Source: Streptomyces sp. NBC_00708
GTDB taxonomy: Bacteria > Actinomycetota > Actinomycetes > Streptomycetales > Streptomycetaceae
NCBI GenBank assembly: GCA_036226585.1
Contig: CP108997.1
Span: 6,510,001 to 6,574,000, forward strand
Length of the DNA: 64,000 bases
Direction: 5' to 3'
The translations under genes were made by a program, and so were the position numbers. Position 1 is the stretch's first letter. Every line of letters begins with the position of its first letter. The notes under the pieces were generated by a model that did not search any database, was not told the DNA's origin, and saw only the letters and a list, made by a program, of their open reading frames with translations. Below, in pieces: positions 17,580 to 26,058 of this stretch.

Positions 17580-18554
17580 TCAGCCCTGGGCGCGGGCGGC
17601 CATCCGCGCCTTGCGCGCGGCGAGCTTCTCGTCGAACTTCGCCGCCTCGGAGTCCAGCCCGTTCATGTACAGGCCGAGCTCCTCCTGCGCCTTCAGGCCC
17701 TCCGGGCCGAGGCCGTCGATCTCCAGCACCTTCAGATAGCGCAGCACCGGCTGGATGACGTCGTCGTGGTGGATGCGCATGTTGTAGATCTCGCCGATCG
17801 CCATCTGCGCGGCGGCCCGCTCGAAGCCGGGCATGCCGTGGCCGGGCATCCGGAAGTTGACGACGACGTCGCGCACGGACTGCATCGTCAGGTCCGGGGC
17901 CAGCTGGAAGGCCGCGCCCAGGAGGTTGCGGTAGAACACCATGTGCAGGTTCTCGTCGGTCGCGATGCGCGCCAGCATGCGGTCGCAGACCGGGTCGCCC
18001 GACTGGTGGCCGGTGTTGCGGTGCGAGACGCGGGTCGCCAGCTCCTGGAAGGCCACATAGGCCACGGAGTGCAGCATCGAGTGCCGGTTGTCCGACTCGA
18101 AGCCCTCCGCCATGTGCGCCATCCGGAACTGCTCCAGCTTGTCCGGGTCGACCGCGCGCGAGGTGAGCAGATAGTCCCGCATCACGATGCCGTGCCGGCC
18201 CTCCTCGGCCGTCCAGCGGTGCACCCAGGTGCCCCAGGCGCCGTCGCGGCCGAAGAGCGAGGCGATCTCGTGGTGGTAGCTGGGGAGGTTGTCCTCGGTG
18301 AGAAGGTTGACCACGAGGGCGATCTTGCCGATGTCGGTGACCTTGGACTGCTCGGACCGCCAGGCCTCGCCGTCCTCGAAGACGCCGGGGAAGTTGCGCC
18401 CGTCGGAGAACGGCACGTACTCGTGCGGCATCCAGTCCTTGGCGACCTTGAGATGCCGGTTGAGCTCCTTCTCGACCACCTCTTCCAGCGCGAACAGGAG
18501 GTGGGCATCGGTCCACTCCTGTGAACTGCCGAGATGGGGAGAAGTGATCGTCAT
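17580..18554 (-). CDS. Acyl-ACP desaturase (stearoyl-ACP 9-desaturase family)
   Basis: A protein of 324 aa from an ATG with an AGGAG site. The di-iron ligand motifs EEGRHGIVM and DENLHMVFY are spaced as in soluble acyl-ACP desaturases. These introduce a cis double bond into ACP-bound saturated fatty acids using oxygen and ferredoxin, in the cytoplasm. This changes membrane fluidity. There are no membrane spans, as expected. The gene stands alone, with an operator-like repeat cluster just upstream (18579-18614), so a dedicated regulator is likely; none is adjacent. Confidence 0.92.
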   Translation of the reverse strand: MTITSPHLGSSQEWTDAHLLFALEEVVEKELNRHLKVAKDWMPHEYVPFSDGRNFPGVFEDGEAWRSEQSKVTDIGKIALVVNLLTEDNLPSYHHEIASLFGRDGAWGTWVHRWTAEEGRHGIVMRDYLLTSRAVDPDKLEQFRMAHMAEGFESDNRHSMLHSVAYVAFQELATRVSHRNTGHQSGDPVCDRMLARIATDENLHMVFYRNLLGAAFQLAPDLTMQSVRDVVVNFRMPGHGMPGFERAAAQMAIGEIYNMRIHHDDVIQPVLRYLKVLEIDGLGPEGLKAQEELGLYMNGLDSEAAKFDEKLAARKARMAARAQG

Positions 18555-18578
18555 GGAGGCTCCTGGGGACGGGAGAAT

Positions 18579-18614
18579 TACCTACGGACTCGTAGGTTAC
18601 GAGACCGTAGGTTA
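18579..18614. promoter_or_regulatory. Three-half-site operator ahead of the desaturase
   Basis: TACCTACG (18579-18586) and CGTAGGTTA (18591-18599) form an inverted repeat: ACCTACG-GACT-CGTAGGT, 7-base perfect arms. A second exact CGTAGGTTA sits at 18606-18614, 15 bp further from the gene. The cluster begins 25 bp upstream of the ATG and probably overlaps the promoter. The arrangement suits a TetR-type dimer that binds cooperatively and responds to acyl-CoA or acyl-ACP. Confidence 0.65.
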
Positions 18615-18683
18615 AAGCGACGGTAAGGCCCAAGCCAAGCCCGAACGGGCGACCGTCGCTCACTCCGCGTCACCATCGGCGGA

Positions 18684-18712
18684 TGGGTACGCGGAGAGCC
18701 CCCGCGTACCCA
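18684..18712 (-). terminator. Hairpin terminator of the ABC-F gene
   Basis: TGGGTACGCGG pairs with CCGCGTACCCA (11 perfect bp, 7-base loop), 9 bp past the stop of the ABC-F gene, which is read on the minus strand. Confidence 0.7.
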
Positions 18713-18720
18713 CGGCCGTG

Positions 18721-20352
18721 TCAGAGCCCGGCGCGCACCTCCTCGGCCGTCGTGGAGCGCAGTTCGCCGTCGAGCAGCAGCCAGCGTGTGATCCCCAGCG
18801 ACTCCAGGAACGGCACATCGTGACTGGCCACGACGAGCGCTCCCTCGTACGCGTCGAGGGCCGCGGTCAGCTTGCGCACACTGGCCATGTCCAGGTTGTT
18901 CGTCGGCTCGTCCAGCATCAGCAGCCGCGGAGCCGGCTCCGCCAGCAGCAGCGCCGCCAGCGCCGCCCGGAACCGCTCCCCGCCCGACAGGGTGCCCGCG
19001 GCCCGGTCCGCCCGCGCGCCCTTGAACAGAAAGTGCGCCAGTCTCGCCCGGATGTGGTTGTTCGTGGCGTCCGGCGCGAACCGCGCCACGTTCTCCACCA
19101 CGCTCAGCCCGTCGTCCAGCACATCGAGCCGCTGCGGCAGGAAGCGCAGCGGGACCTCGGTCACCGCCTCCCCGGACACGGGCGCCAGCTCGCCGGCGAG
19201 CGTACGCAGCAGCGTGGTCTTGCCCGCTCCGTTGCGCCCCACCAGCGCGATGCGCTCCGGACCGCGCACCTCGTACTGCCCCCGCACCCGTGCCCCGTAC
19301 GCGAGTTCCAGATCGCGCAGCACCAGCACGCCCCGGCCCGGATGAACCTTGGTGCGCGGCAGCTCGACCCGGATCTCGTCGTCGTCGCGCACCGCGTCGA
19401 CGGCATCGTCCAGGCGCTCCTTCGCGTCGGCCAGCCGGCTCGTGTGCATCAGGCGCTGCTTGCCCGCCGACTCCTGGGCGGAGCGTTTGCGGGCGCTCGC
19501 GGCGATCTTCGGCACACTGCCCTGCTCGAACAGCTTCTGCCCGTACCGTCTGCGCCGGGCCGACTTCACCTGGGATTCGACCAGTTCGCGCTTCTGCCGC
19601 TTCACGTCGGCCTCCGCGACCCGCACCATGCGTTCGGCCGCCTCCTGCTCGACGGCCAGCGCCTCCTCGTACGCGGAGAGGTTGCCGCCGTACCAGGTGA
19701 CCGTGGAGTCGCGCAGGTCGGCGATCTGGTCGACGCGCTCCAGGAGTTCGCGGTCGTGGCTGACGACGATCAGCACCCCGTGCCAGGCGTCGACCGCCGC
19801 GTACAGCCGCCGCCTGGCGTACAGGTCCAGGTTGTTGGTCGGCTCGTCGAGCAGCAGCACATCGGGCCGGGCCAGCAGCAGTGCGGCGAGCCGCAGCAGC
19901 ACGCACTCGCCGCCCGACATCTCGCCGATCGTGCGGTCGAGCCCGATGTGGCCGAGGCCCAGTCCGTCGAGCGTGGCACGGGCCCGCTCCTCGACGTCCC
20001 AGTCGTCGCCGACCGCGGCGAACCGCTCCTCGCCGACGTCACCTGCCTCGATGGCGTGCAGCGCCTCGCGGACCGTGTCGATGCCGAGCGCGGTGTCGAC
20101 CCGCAACTCCGTGTCCAGGACCAGGTTCTGCGGCAGATATCCCACGTCGCCGGACACGCTGATCCGGCCCCCGGTGGGCCGGAGTTCCCCGGCGAACAGC
20201 CGCAGGAGGGTCGATTTGCCGGCCCCGTTGAGGCCGATGAGCCCCGTGCGGCCGGGGCCCACGGTGAGATCGAGTGAGTCCAGCGCCCAGCTGCCGTCGG
20301 GCCAGGCGAAGGAGAGGGACGAGCAGGTGAGATGGGCCGCGGGGGCGGACAT
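18721..20352 (-). CDS. ABC-F family ATPase (ribosome protection or translation factor)
   Basis: A protein of 543 aa. The ATG at 20352 has a GGGAG site 7 bases away. There are two nucleotide-binding domains and no membrane domain: GLNGAGKSTLLRL and GRNGAGKTTLLRT (Walker A), MSGGECVLLRL and LSGGERFRAAL (signature), and LLLDEPTNNLDL and LMLDEPTNNLDM (Walker B). A charged linker of about 80 residues, rich in Arg, Lys and Glu (ERMVRVAEADVKRQKRELVESQ), is the P-site tRNA-interacting segment. ABC-F proteins act on the ribosome; many displace antibiotics such as macrolides, lincosamides or pleuromutilins. The attenuator-like leader upstream (20362-20546) supports an antibiotic-inducible resistance role. 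Confidence 0.9.
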   Translation of the reverse strand: MSAPAAHLTCSSLSFAWPDGSWALDSLDLTVGPGRTGLIGLNGAGKSTLLRLFAGELRPTGGRISVSGDVGYLPQNLVLDTELRVDTALGIDTVREALHAIEAGDVGEERFAAVGDDWDVEERARATLDGLGLGHIGLDRTIGEMSGGECVLLRLAALLLARPDVLLLDEPTNNLDLYARRRLYAAVDAWHGVLIVVSHDRELLERVDQIADLRDSTVTWYGGNLSAYEEALAVEQEAAERMVRVAEADVKRQKRELVESQVKSARRRRYGQKLFEQGSVPKIAASARKRSAQESAGKQRLMHTSRLADAKERLDDAVDAVRDDDEIRVELPRTKVHPGRGVLVLRDLELAYGARVRGQYEVRGPERIALVGRNGAGKTTLLRTLAGELAPVSGEAVTEVPLRFLPQRLDVLDDGLSVVENVARFAPDATNNHIRARLAHFLFKGARADRAAGTLSGGERFRAALAALLLAEPAPRLLMLDEPTNNLDMASVRKLTAALDAYEGALVVASHDVPFLESLGITRWLLLDGELRSTTAEEVRAGL

Positions 20353-20361
20353 GAGGAATCT

Positions 20362-20546
20362 CCCGGTTGCGAGGAAGGACAGGGCAACGGGGTGAGACAC
20401 CGGCCACTGGCGTTCCGCGGAATTCCGGGATGACGGAAGGAAGGCCCTGGTCACGGAGGACGGCTCAAGGAGCTGAGGTCACACTCGGGCGCGCGGGCAC
20501 GGCAAAGACCGGGCACGGGGCGCGACACGGTGTCTCACGACCTCAG
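20362..20546 (-). promoter_or_regulatory. Attenuator-like leader of the ABC-F gene
   Basis: On the transcribed (minus) strand, one segment can pair in two exclusive ways. CTGAGGTC (20546-20539) matches GACCTCAG (20480-20473). The directly following 11 bases (20538-20528) match 20402-20392 perfectly. The two pairings cross, so only one nested form can exist at a time. Next to the second partner, CCCGUUGC (20391-20384) can pair with GCAACCGGG (20370-20362), with one bulge, which covers the GGG of the ribosome-binding site. A short reading frame (20538-20479) runs exactly from the switching segment to its first partner. This is the architecture of ribosome-mediated attenuation. Folding was judged by eye only. 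Confidence 0.6.
20479..20538 (-). CDS. Possible 19-aa leader peptide
   Basis: GTG start and TGA stop give MRHRVAPRARSLPCPRARV. The frame starts in the switching segment of the leader and its stop codon overlaps the partner segment (GACCTCAG). It is Arg/Pro-rich, which suits ribosome stalling. The weak point is the ribosome-binding site: GAGG lies only 2 bases before the GTG. Treat it as a candidate. Confidence 0.35.
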   Translation of the reverse strand: MRHRVAPRARSLPCPRARV

Positions 20547-20591
20547 ATCTGCAACGTCCTGCTCCGTTCGGCGACAACAAGGACACCGGAG

Positions 20592-20620
20592 ACGTTACGG
20601 GGGGCCCGGGGAGGGAGCAA
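20592..20620 (-). promoter_or_regulatory. Probable promoter of the ABC-F transcript
   Basis: Read on the minus strand, TTGCTC (20620-20615) and TAACGT (20597-20592) are 17 bp apart. The transcript would start near 20585, leaving a leader of about 230 bases that contains the attenuator. Confidence 0.45.
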
Positions 20621-20630
20621 TCGAATTAAC

Positions 20631-20652
20631 GGGCCCGCGCGGAAGCGGGCCC
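20631..20652 (-). terminator. Hairpin terminator of the SsgA-like gene
   Basis: GGGCCCGC pairs with GCGGGCCC (8 bp, 6-base loop), just past the stop of the SsgA-like gene. On the minus strand a T-rich stretch (GTTAATTCG) follows, so this is close to an intrinsic terminator. Confidence 0.6.
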
Positions 20653-20657
20653 CGGGC

Positions 20658-21071
20658 TCAGCGGGGCCCGAACAGATCGGTCAGATTCCGCTCCAGGTCC
20701 AGGTAGCGGCGCTCGTGGCCGCAGGGGACCAGGTCCTCCGCCCGCCGCAGGAACCGGCGCAGATCCGCCGTGCGGACGTGCACCATGGCGATCCCCTCGG
20801 CGGCGTGGAACTCCAGCACCGTGCGGTTGTAGCCGAACGGTCTGACCCGTACGTCACCGAGACCGGACGGGACCTCCATCCCGGCGGCGAGCAGGTCTCG
20901 GGAGAACTGCCAGGACACGTCCGTCCCCTCCAGCGTCGCCGGAGCGGGGAACGCCATGCGTACGGCGAAGGGGTCCGCCCGGTCGTAGCTCAGGACGGCG
21001 GGCAGGGTCTCCATCTGCGGCGCGGACGCCACCATGCGGGCCTGTACGGACTGTTCGATGACCGTGGACAC
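20658..21071 (-). CDS. ssgD: SsgA-like protein (SALP), sporulation and cell division
   Basis: A protein of 137 aa from a GTG with a GGGAG site; the open frame extends upstream to 21179 without support. Family features are LSYDRADPFAVRMAF, WQFSRDLLAAGM, GDVRVRP and a FLRRAEDLVPCGHE region near the end, over the usual 130-145 residue length. SALPs occur only in sporulating actinomycetes and steer peptidoglycan assembly and septum placement. The name ssgD rests on remembered gene order next to an ABC-F gene, not on a comparison, so it is tentative. The family call is firm. Confidence 0.85.
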   Translation of the reverse strand: MSTVIEQSVQARMVASAPQMETLPAVLSYDRADPFAVRMAFPAPATLEGTDVSWQFSRDLLAAGMEVPSGLGDVRVRPFGYNRTVLEFHAAEGIAMVHVRTADLRRFLRRAEDLVPCGHERRYLDLERNLTDLFGPR

Positions 21072-21248
21072 GAACCTGCTCCCTCTCGCGACCGGACGAA
21101 CGGTTCCCGGCACCCGTAGAGACGACGGAAGCCGCCGATCCGTGCACCGAGGGACGGCGTGAGCTGCATCACCGCACACCGCTGCCTGTTCACGTGCCCC
21201 GTTCCGGCCGGTACACCCCGGCCGGGAGCGTTCTGCAGCGAGGAGGTC

Positions 21249-21542
21249 TCAGAGGGTCTGGCGGTACGGGGCGAGCGCGTCGGAGGTCTTGGTCGCGATG
21301 AACTCCGTGATCCGGTACGCGCAGACGCCCTCGACCACGAAGGGGTCGGTCGCCGCCAGCCGTTCGATCGCCGCCCGGTCGTCCCCGACCGCGAGGATCA
21401 CCCCGCCGTCCCGGGGGTTCTTGCGGCCGGAGGCGATGAACACCCCCGCCGCGTACTGCTCGTCGAGCCAGGCGACGTGCTCCTTCATCACCGCGTCGAC
21501 ACGGTCCAGCGGGGCGGTGTAGGACAGCTCAAGTACGAACAT
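21249..21542 (-). CDS. YciI-family protein
   Basis: A protein of 97 aa starting at MFVLELSY, a typical YciI beginning. The conserved His and Asp of the small alpha/beta barrel appear in KEHVAWLDEQ and ATDPFVVEGV. Members are small ferredoxin-fold proteins; some have been linked to dehydrochlorination or to turnover of small aromatics, but most are uncharacterised. It is divergent from endonuclease V with 55 bp between starts. About 180 bp upstream of its stop (21072-21248) hold nothing I recognise. Confidence 0.85.
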   Translation of the reverse strand: MFVLELSYTAPLDRVDAVMKEHVAWLDEQYAAGVFIASGRKNPRDGGVILAVGDDRAAIERLAATDPFVVEGVCAYRITEFIATKTSDALAPYRQTL

Positions 21543-21597
21543 GATCCCCAGGCTACCGGCAGGGCTCCGGGAGACACGGCCTAGGGTGGGGAGCACC

Positions 21598-22275
21598 ATG
21601 ACAGCGCTTCAGATGCCCTCCGACGCGGCCGGGGCCCGTGCCGTCCAGGACGTCCTGCGGGCCCGGGTGGTCCTCGACGAGCCGGGGCCGCCGCCGGGAC
21701 GCGGCCGGGTCACCGGGGTCGACGTCGCCTACGACGACGAACGCGACATCGTCGCCGCGGCGGCCGTCGTGCTCGACGCCGCCACGCTGGAGGTGGTGGA
21801 GGAGGCGACCGCCGTCGGCCGGGTCAGCTTCCCGTACATCCCGGGGCTGCTGGCCTTCCGGGAGATCCCGACCGTGCTGGCCGCCCTGGAGAACCTGAAG
21901 GCCGGCCCCGGTCTGGTGGTCTGCGACGGATACGGCAGGGCCCACCCCCGACGCTTCGGCCTCGCCAGTCACCTGGGCGTCCTGACCGGGCTCCCGGTCA
22001 TCGGCGTCGCCAAGAGCCCGTTCACCTTCACCTTCGAGCCGCCCGGCCCCCGGCGCGGGGACCAGTCGCCGCTGCTGGACGGCGAGGAGGAGGTCGGGCG
22101 CGCGCTGCGCACCCGGGACGGCGTCAAACCGGTGTACGTCTCCGTCGGGCACCGCACGGGCCTGGACAACGCCGTCGCGCACACCCTCGCGCTGACCCGG
22201 GGCTTCCGGCAGCCGGAGACCACGCGCCGGGCCGACTCCCTGTGCCGCAGGGCCCTGCGCGAGGCGACCGGCTGA
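21598..22275 (+). CDS. nfi: Endonuclease V (deoxyinosine 3'-endonuclease)
   Basis: A protein of 225 aa with a GGGTGGGGAG site. Family motifs are TGVDVAYDDE (first catalytic Asp), YIPGLLAFRE (the PYIP wedge region), VVCDGYGRAHPRRFGLASHLG (second Asp with the RxGxAxHxG loop) and GVAKS. It nicks DNA one base 3' of deaminated adenine (hypoxanthine) with Mg2+. The length matches the bacterial enzymes. It is monocistronic. Confidence 0.93.
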   Translation: MTALQMPSDAAGARAVQDVLRARVVLDEPGPPPGRGRVTGVDVAYDDERDIVAAAAVVLDAATLEVVEEATAVGRVSFPYIPGLLAFREIPTVLAALENLKAGPGLVVCDGYGRAHPRRFGLASHLGVLTGLPVIGVAKSPFTFTFEPPGPRRGDQSPLLDGEEEVGRALRTRDGVKPVYVSVGHRTGLDNAVAHTLALTRGFRQPETTRRADSLCRRALREATG

Positions 22276-22299
22276 GGGCGGTTGGGCGGCCGTGACGCC

Positions 22300-23490
22300 T
22301 CAGCGCACCGCCGCCACCCGGAACCGCAGCCCGGCCGCGATCAGCCGCTCCAGCAGCGCGTCGCCCATCGCGGCGGCCGTTGTGACCTGCCCCGAGGTGG
22401 CCGGCAGTTCGTCCAGTGCCAGGCACAGCGCCGACTCCGCGAGCATCTTCGCCGTCTCGTCGTAGCCGGGATCGCCGCCCGACACCTCCGTGAACACCCG
22501 GCGCCCGCCGCCCTCGCCGACGAACCGCACCGTGAACCAGCTGCGCCGCCTGCGCTCCGCGTCCGGGCCCGCGCCGGGCTCGTAACGGCCCATCAGCCAC
22601 TCCCGTGCGGCCGGCACCTGGGCGGCGCCGAGCAGCGCGCCGAGGGCGGCCGTGCCGCCGAGCGCCACGGGCAGGTGCTTGACCGAGGCGTAGTGGCGGT
22701 AGCGGAAGTCGGGGCCGTAGCGGGGCAGCGCACGCGCCGAGCGGGCGATGATCCCCGCGTCGAGCGTCGGCAGCGGCAGCGCCCAGGTGCCGGTCTCCGG
22801 GCTGAAGTGCGGGCGCCCGAGCGGGGCGTGGACGCGGCGGCCGGCCAGCCGGGGTTCGTGCAGCCGGCGCTCCCGCGCGGCGCGCGCGGTCTGCGGGCCC
22901 CGGCCCATCGCGGTGAGCGCCGAGGCGAACGTACCGCCGGAGAAGACGGCGTTGCTGCGGACGAAGCCGTCGATGCGCAGCGGTACGTCCTCCGGCAGCT
23001 GCCGCACCGTGAAGTAGGCGCCGAGGTCGTGCGGCACGGAGTCGAAGCCGCAGGCGTGCACGAGCCGGGCGCCGGTCTCGCGGGCGCGGGCGTCGTGCTC
23101 CACGTACATCCGGTCCACGAACTCCGGCTCGCCGGTGAGGTCCGCGTAGTCCGTCCCCGCCTCGGCGCAGGCGGCGACCAGTTTCTCGCCGTACCAGACA
23201 TAGGGGCCGACGGTCGTGGCCACCACCCGGGCGGACTCGGCCAGGGAGCGCAGGGAGCCCTCGTCGGACGCGTCCGCCTCGATCAGCGGGAGGTCCGCGC
23301 AGCGCGGATCGAGGGCGGTCAGCCGGGTGCGCAGCTTCTCCAGCTTGGCGCGGTCGCGTCCGGCGACGGCCCAGCGGCAGCCGTCCGGGGCGTGCCGGGC
23401 CAGATATTCGGCGGTGAGCACACCCACGAACCCGGTGGCGCCGAAAAGGACTACGTCATAGGGGCGTGCGGCCCCGTTCTGCCTGTTCAC
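22300..23490 (-). CDS. Saccharopine dehydrogenase-like NADP-binding protein (trans-acting enoyl reductase type)
   Basis: A protein of 396 aa. The GTG at 23490 was chosen because GGAGG lies 5 bases upstream; an in-frame GTG at 23514 has no such site. YDVVLFGATGFVG starts a Rossmann fold; WAVAGRDRAKLEKL and CGFDSVPHDLGAYF are typical of the family. Mycobacterial members act as enoyl reductases in trans on polyketide lipids. Here no polyketide synthase is near, so the substrate is unknown. It is divergent from the beta-oxidation operon. Confidence 0.82.
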   Translation of the reverse strand: MNRQNGAARPYDVVLFGATGFVGVLTAEYLARHAPDGCRWAVAGRDRAKLEKLRTRLTALDPRCADLPLIEADASDEGSLRSLAESARVVATTVGPYVWYGEKLVAACAEAGTDYADLTGEPEFVDRMYVEHDARARETGARLVHACGFDSVPHDLGAYFTVRQLPEDVPLRIDGFVRSNAVFSGGTFASALTAMGRGPQTARAARERRLHEPRLAGRRVHAPLGRPHFSPETGTWALPLPTLDAGIIARSARALPRYGPDFRYRHYASVKHLPVALGGTAALGALLGAAQVPAAREWLMGRYEPGAGPDAERRRRSWFTVRFVGEGGGRRVFTEVSGGDPGYDETAKMLAESALCLALDELPATSGQVTTAAAMGDALLERLIAAGLRFRVAAVR

Positions 23491-23610
23491 GAAAGCCTCC
23501 GCGGGGGACGGCACCGGATGGAGCGAGCAGAGGTTAGCGCGGTCCCCGTGGCGGTGTGCGGGCGGGAGGGGGTGATGGGGGAGTATCCATGAGTATCCGC
23601 GAAAAGAACT

Positions 23611-23618
23611 AAGCGCTT
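23611..23618. promoter_or_regulatory. AAGCGCTT dyad ahead of the beta-oxidation operon
   Basis: AAGCGCTT is an 8-bp palindrome inside CTAAGCGCTTGCTC, 85 bp before the first gene of the operon. Operators of TetR regulators of acyl-CoA genes in actinobacteria often look like this. TTGTGC and TTAGCA, 16 bp apart just downstream (about 23633-23660), could be the promoter. Both calls are by eye. Confidence 0.4.
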
Positions 23619-23703
23619 GCTCTCCCCCAGGGGTTGTGCGGAGCGCGGTGCGTTCTTAGCATCATCGATGTTACATCAGTTGTGTCATACCGCTGGGGGC
23701 TCG

Positions 23704-24864
23704 ATGGCGAGTACAGGGAACGGTCCGCGCGGCCCGCGCGGTCCCCTCGACGGGACTCGGGTGGTGGAGCTCGCCGGCATCGGCCCCGGCCCGTTCGCCG
23801 CGATGCTCCTGGCCGATCTGGGGGCCGACGTGGTGCGGGTCGACCGCCCCGGCGGCGCCGGCCTGGGCATCGACCCGGCCCGCGACCTCACCAACCGCAA
23901 CAAGCGCTCGGTGCTCGTCGACCTCAAGGCCCCCGACGGCCCGGCCACCGTCCTGGACCTCGTCGAACGCGCCGACGTCCTCATCGAGGGCTACCGCCCC
24001 GGCGTCGCCGAACGCCTCGGTGTGGGCCCCGACGCCTGCCTGGCCCGCAACCCGGATCTCGTCTACGGGCGGATGACCGGCTGGGGCCAGGACGGGCCGC
24101 TGGCCGAGCGCGCCGGGCACGACATCTCGTACATCGCGCTCACCGGCACCCTCTCCATGATCGGCCGGCCCGGCGAGCCGCCCACCGTCCCGGCCAACCT
24201 GGTCGGCGACTACGCGGGCGGCTCGCTCTACCTCGTCGTCGGCATCCTCGCCGCCCTCCAGCACGCCCGTACGCCCGGCGGTACCGGACAGGTCGTGGAC
24301 GCGGCCATCGTCGACGGCGCCGCCCACCTCGCCACGATGATCCACGGCATGCTCGCGGCCGGCGGCTGGCAGGACCGGCGCGGCTCCAACCTCCTCGACG
24401 GCGGCTGCCCGTTCTACGGTTCGTACGAGACCGCCGACGGGGAGTACATGGCCGTCGGCCCGCTGGAGCAGCGGTTCTACGACGAGTTCGTCCGGCTCCT
24501 CGCCATCGCGGACACCGCCCCGGACCGGAACGACCTCGCCCGCTGGGGCGAGCTGCGCACCGCCGTCGCCGACCGGTTCCGCACCCGCACCCGCGCCGAG
24601 TGGACCGAGGTCTTCGACGGGTCGGACGCCTGCGTGGCGCCCGTCCTCTCGCTCCGCGAGGCACCCCACCACCCGCACCTCGCCGCCCGCGCCACCTTCG
24701 TCGAGCACGGCGGACTCACCCAGCCGGCGCCCGCGCCCCGCTTCTCGGCCACCCCCGCGTCGGTGCGCACCGCTCCGGCGCTGCCGGGCGCGGACACCGA
24801 AGCCGTCGCCGCCGACTGGGACGTGCCCGGTCTGCGCACCCCCCGGAAGGACACCACCGACTGA
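23704..24864 (+). CDS. CaiB/BaiF-family CoA transferase (alpha-methylacyl-CoA racemase type)
   Basis: A protein of 386 aa from ATG 23704 (GGGGG ahead). The start GPLDGTRVVELAGIGPGPFAAMLLADLGADVVRVD is typical of the family, as are NRNKRSVLVDLK, GYRPGVAERLG and the racemase-type GHDISYIALTG with its catalytic His and following Asp. It is more likely a methylacyl-CoA racemase, which makes (S)-2-methylacyl-CoA available for beta-oxidation of branched chains, than a formyl-CoA transferase. It overlaps the acyl-CoA dehydrogenase gene by one base (TGATG). Streptomyces lipids are rich in branched chains, so this fits the operon. Confidence 0.87.
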   Translation: MASTGNGPRGPRGPLDGTRVVELAGIGPGPFAAMLLADLGADVVRVDRPGGAGLGIDPARDLTNRNKRSVLVDLKAPDGPATVLDLVERADVLIEGYRPGVAERLGVGPDACLARNPDLVYGRMTGWGQDGPLAERAGHDISYIALTGTLSMIGRPGEPPTVPANLVGDYAGGSLYLVVGILAALQHARTPGGTGQVVDAAIVDGAAHLATMIHGMLAAGGWQDRRGSNLLDGGCPFYGSYETADGEYMAVGPLEQRFYDEFVRLLAIADTAPDRNDLARWGELRTAVADRFRTRTRAEWTEVFDGSDACVAPVLSLREAPHHPHLAARATFVEHGGLTQPAPAPRFSATPASVRTAPALPGADTEAVAADWDVPGLRTPRKDTTD

Positions 24865-26006
24865 TGCAGCGGCAGATCTTCACCGAAGAGCACGACGCGT
24901 TCCGCGAGACCGTGCGCACCTTCCTCGCCAAGGAGGTCCTTCCGCACTACGAGCAGTGGGAGAAGGATGGCATCGTCTCCCGCGAGGCCTGGCGCGCCGC
25001 CGGCCGGCAGGGCCTCCTCGGCCTCGCCGTGCCCGAGGAGTACGGGGGCGGCGGCACCACCGACTTCCGCTACAGCGCGGTCCTGGCCGAGGAGTTCACC
25101 CGGGCCGGCACCCCCGGCCTCGCGCTCGGGCTGCACAACGACATCATCGGCCCCTACCTCACCGGCCTCGCCACGGACGAGCAGAAGCGGCGCTGGCTGC
25201 CCGGTTTCTGCAGCGGCGAGATCATCACCGCCATCGCCATGACCGAACCCGGCGCGGGCTCCGACCTCCAGGGCATCCGCACCACCGCCGAGGACAAGGG
25301 CGACCACTGGCTGCTCAACGGCTCCAAGACGTTCATCTCCAACGGCATCCTCGCCGACCTGGTGGTCGTCGTCGCGAAGACCACCCCGGACGGCGGCGCC
25401 AAGGGCCTCTCGCTGATCGTCGTCGAGCGCGGCGCGGAGGGTTTCGAGCGGGGCCGCAACCTCGACAAGATCGGCCAGAAGTCCCAGGACACCGCCGAGT
25501 TGTTCTTCAACGACGTGCGCGTCCCGAAGGAGAACCTGCTCGGCGAGCGCGACGGCGCCTTCATCCACCTGATGACCAACCTCGCCCAGGAGCGCATGGG
25601 CATAGCCGTCGCCGGGATCGCCGCCGCCGAACACCTCCTGGAGATCACCACCGCGTACGTCAAGGAGCGCGAGGCGTTCGGACGGCCGCTCGCCAAGCTC
25701 CAGCACATCCGCTTCGAGATCGCGGAGATGGCCACCGAGTGCGCCGTCACCCGGGCCTTCCTCGACCGCTGCATCGTCGACCACTCCGAGGGCACCCTGG
25801 ACGCGGTGCACGCCTCGATGGCGAAGTGGTGGGCGACCGAACTGCAAAAGCGCGTCGCCGACCGCTGCCTCCAGCTCCACGGCGGCTACGGCTACATGGC
25901 GGAGTACCCCGTGGCCCGCGCGTTCACCGACGGCCGCATCCAGACCATCTACGGCGGCACGACCGAGATCATGAAGGAGATCATCGGCCGCTCGCTGCTC
26001 GCCTGA
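24864..26006 (+). CDS. Acyl-CoA dehydrogenase
   Basis: A protein of 380 aa, coupled to the previous gene. The FAD-binding signatures [14 protein letters not shown] and the C-terminal [26 protein letters not shown] are clear. The end, [16 protein letters not shown], is the usual place for the flavin contact. It catalyses the first step of beta-oxidation, forming trans-2-enoyl-CoA and passing electrons to ETF. The loop [14 protein letters not shown] is typical of long- or branched-chain types. It is the second gene of a four-gene operon. Confidence 0.93.
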   Translation: MQRQIFTEEHDAFRETVRTFLAKEVLPHYEQWEKDGIVSREAWRAAGRQGLLGLAVPEEYGGGGTTDFRYSAVLAEEFTRAGTPGLALGLHNDIIGPYLTGLATDEQKRRWLPGFCSGEIITAIAMTEPGAGSDLQGIRTTAEDKGDHWLLNGSKTFISNGILADLVVVVAKTTPDGGAKGLSLIVVERGAEGFERGRNLDKIGQKSQDTAELFFNDVRVPKENLLGERDGAFIHLMTNLAQERMGIAVAGIAAAEHLLEITTAYVKEREAFGRPLAKLQHIRFEIAEMATECAVTRAFLDRCIVDHSEGTLDAVHASMAKWWATELQKRVADRCLQLHGGYGYMAEYPVARAFTDGRIQTIYGGTTEIMKEIIGRSLLA

Positions 26007-26058
26007 CCCCACACTCGTCGCACCACGCTCGCGCCACCACCCTCGAAAGGCAGCTGTC

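Noticed and set aside
21072-21248. Possible small gene between the SsgA-like and YciI genes
   Set aside because: Short frames are present, but none has a ribosome-binding site with recognisable sequence.
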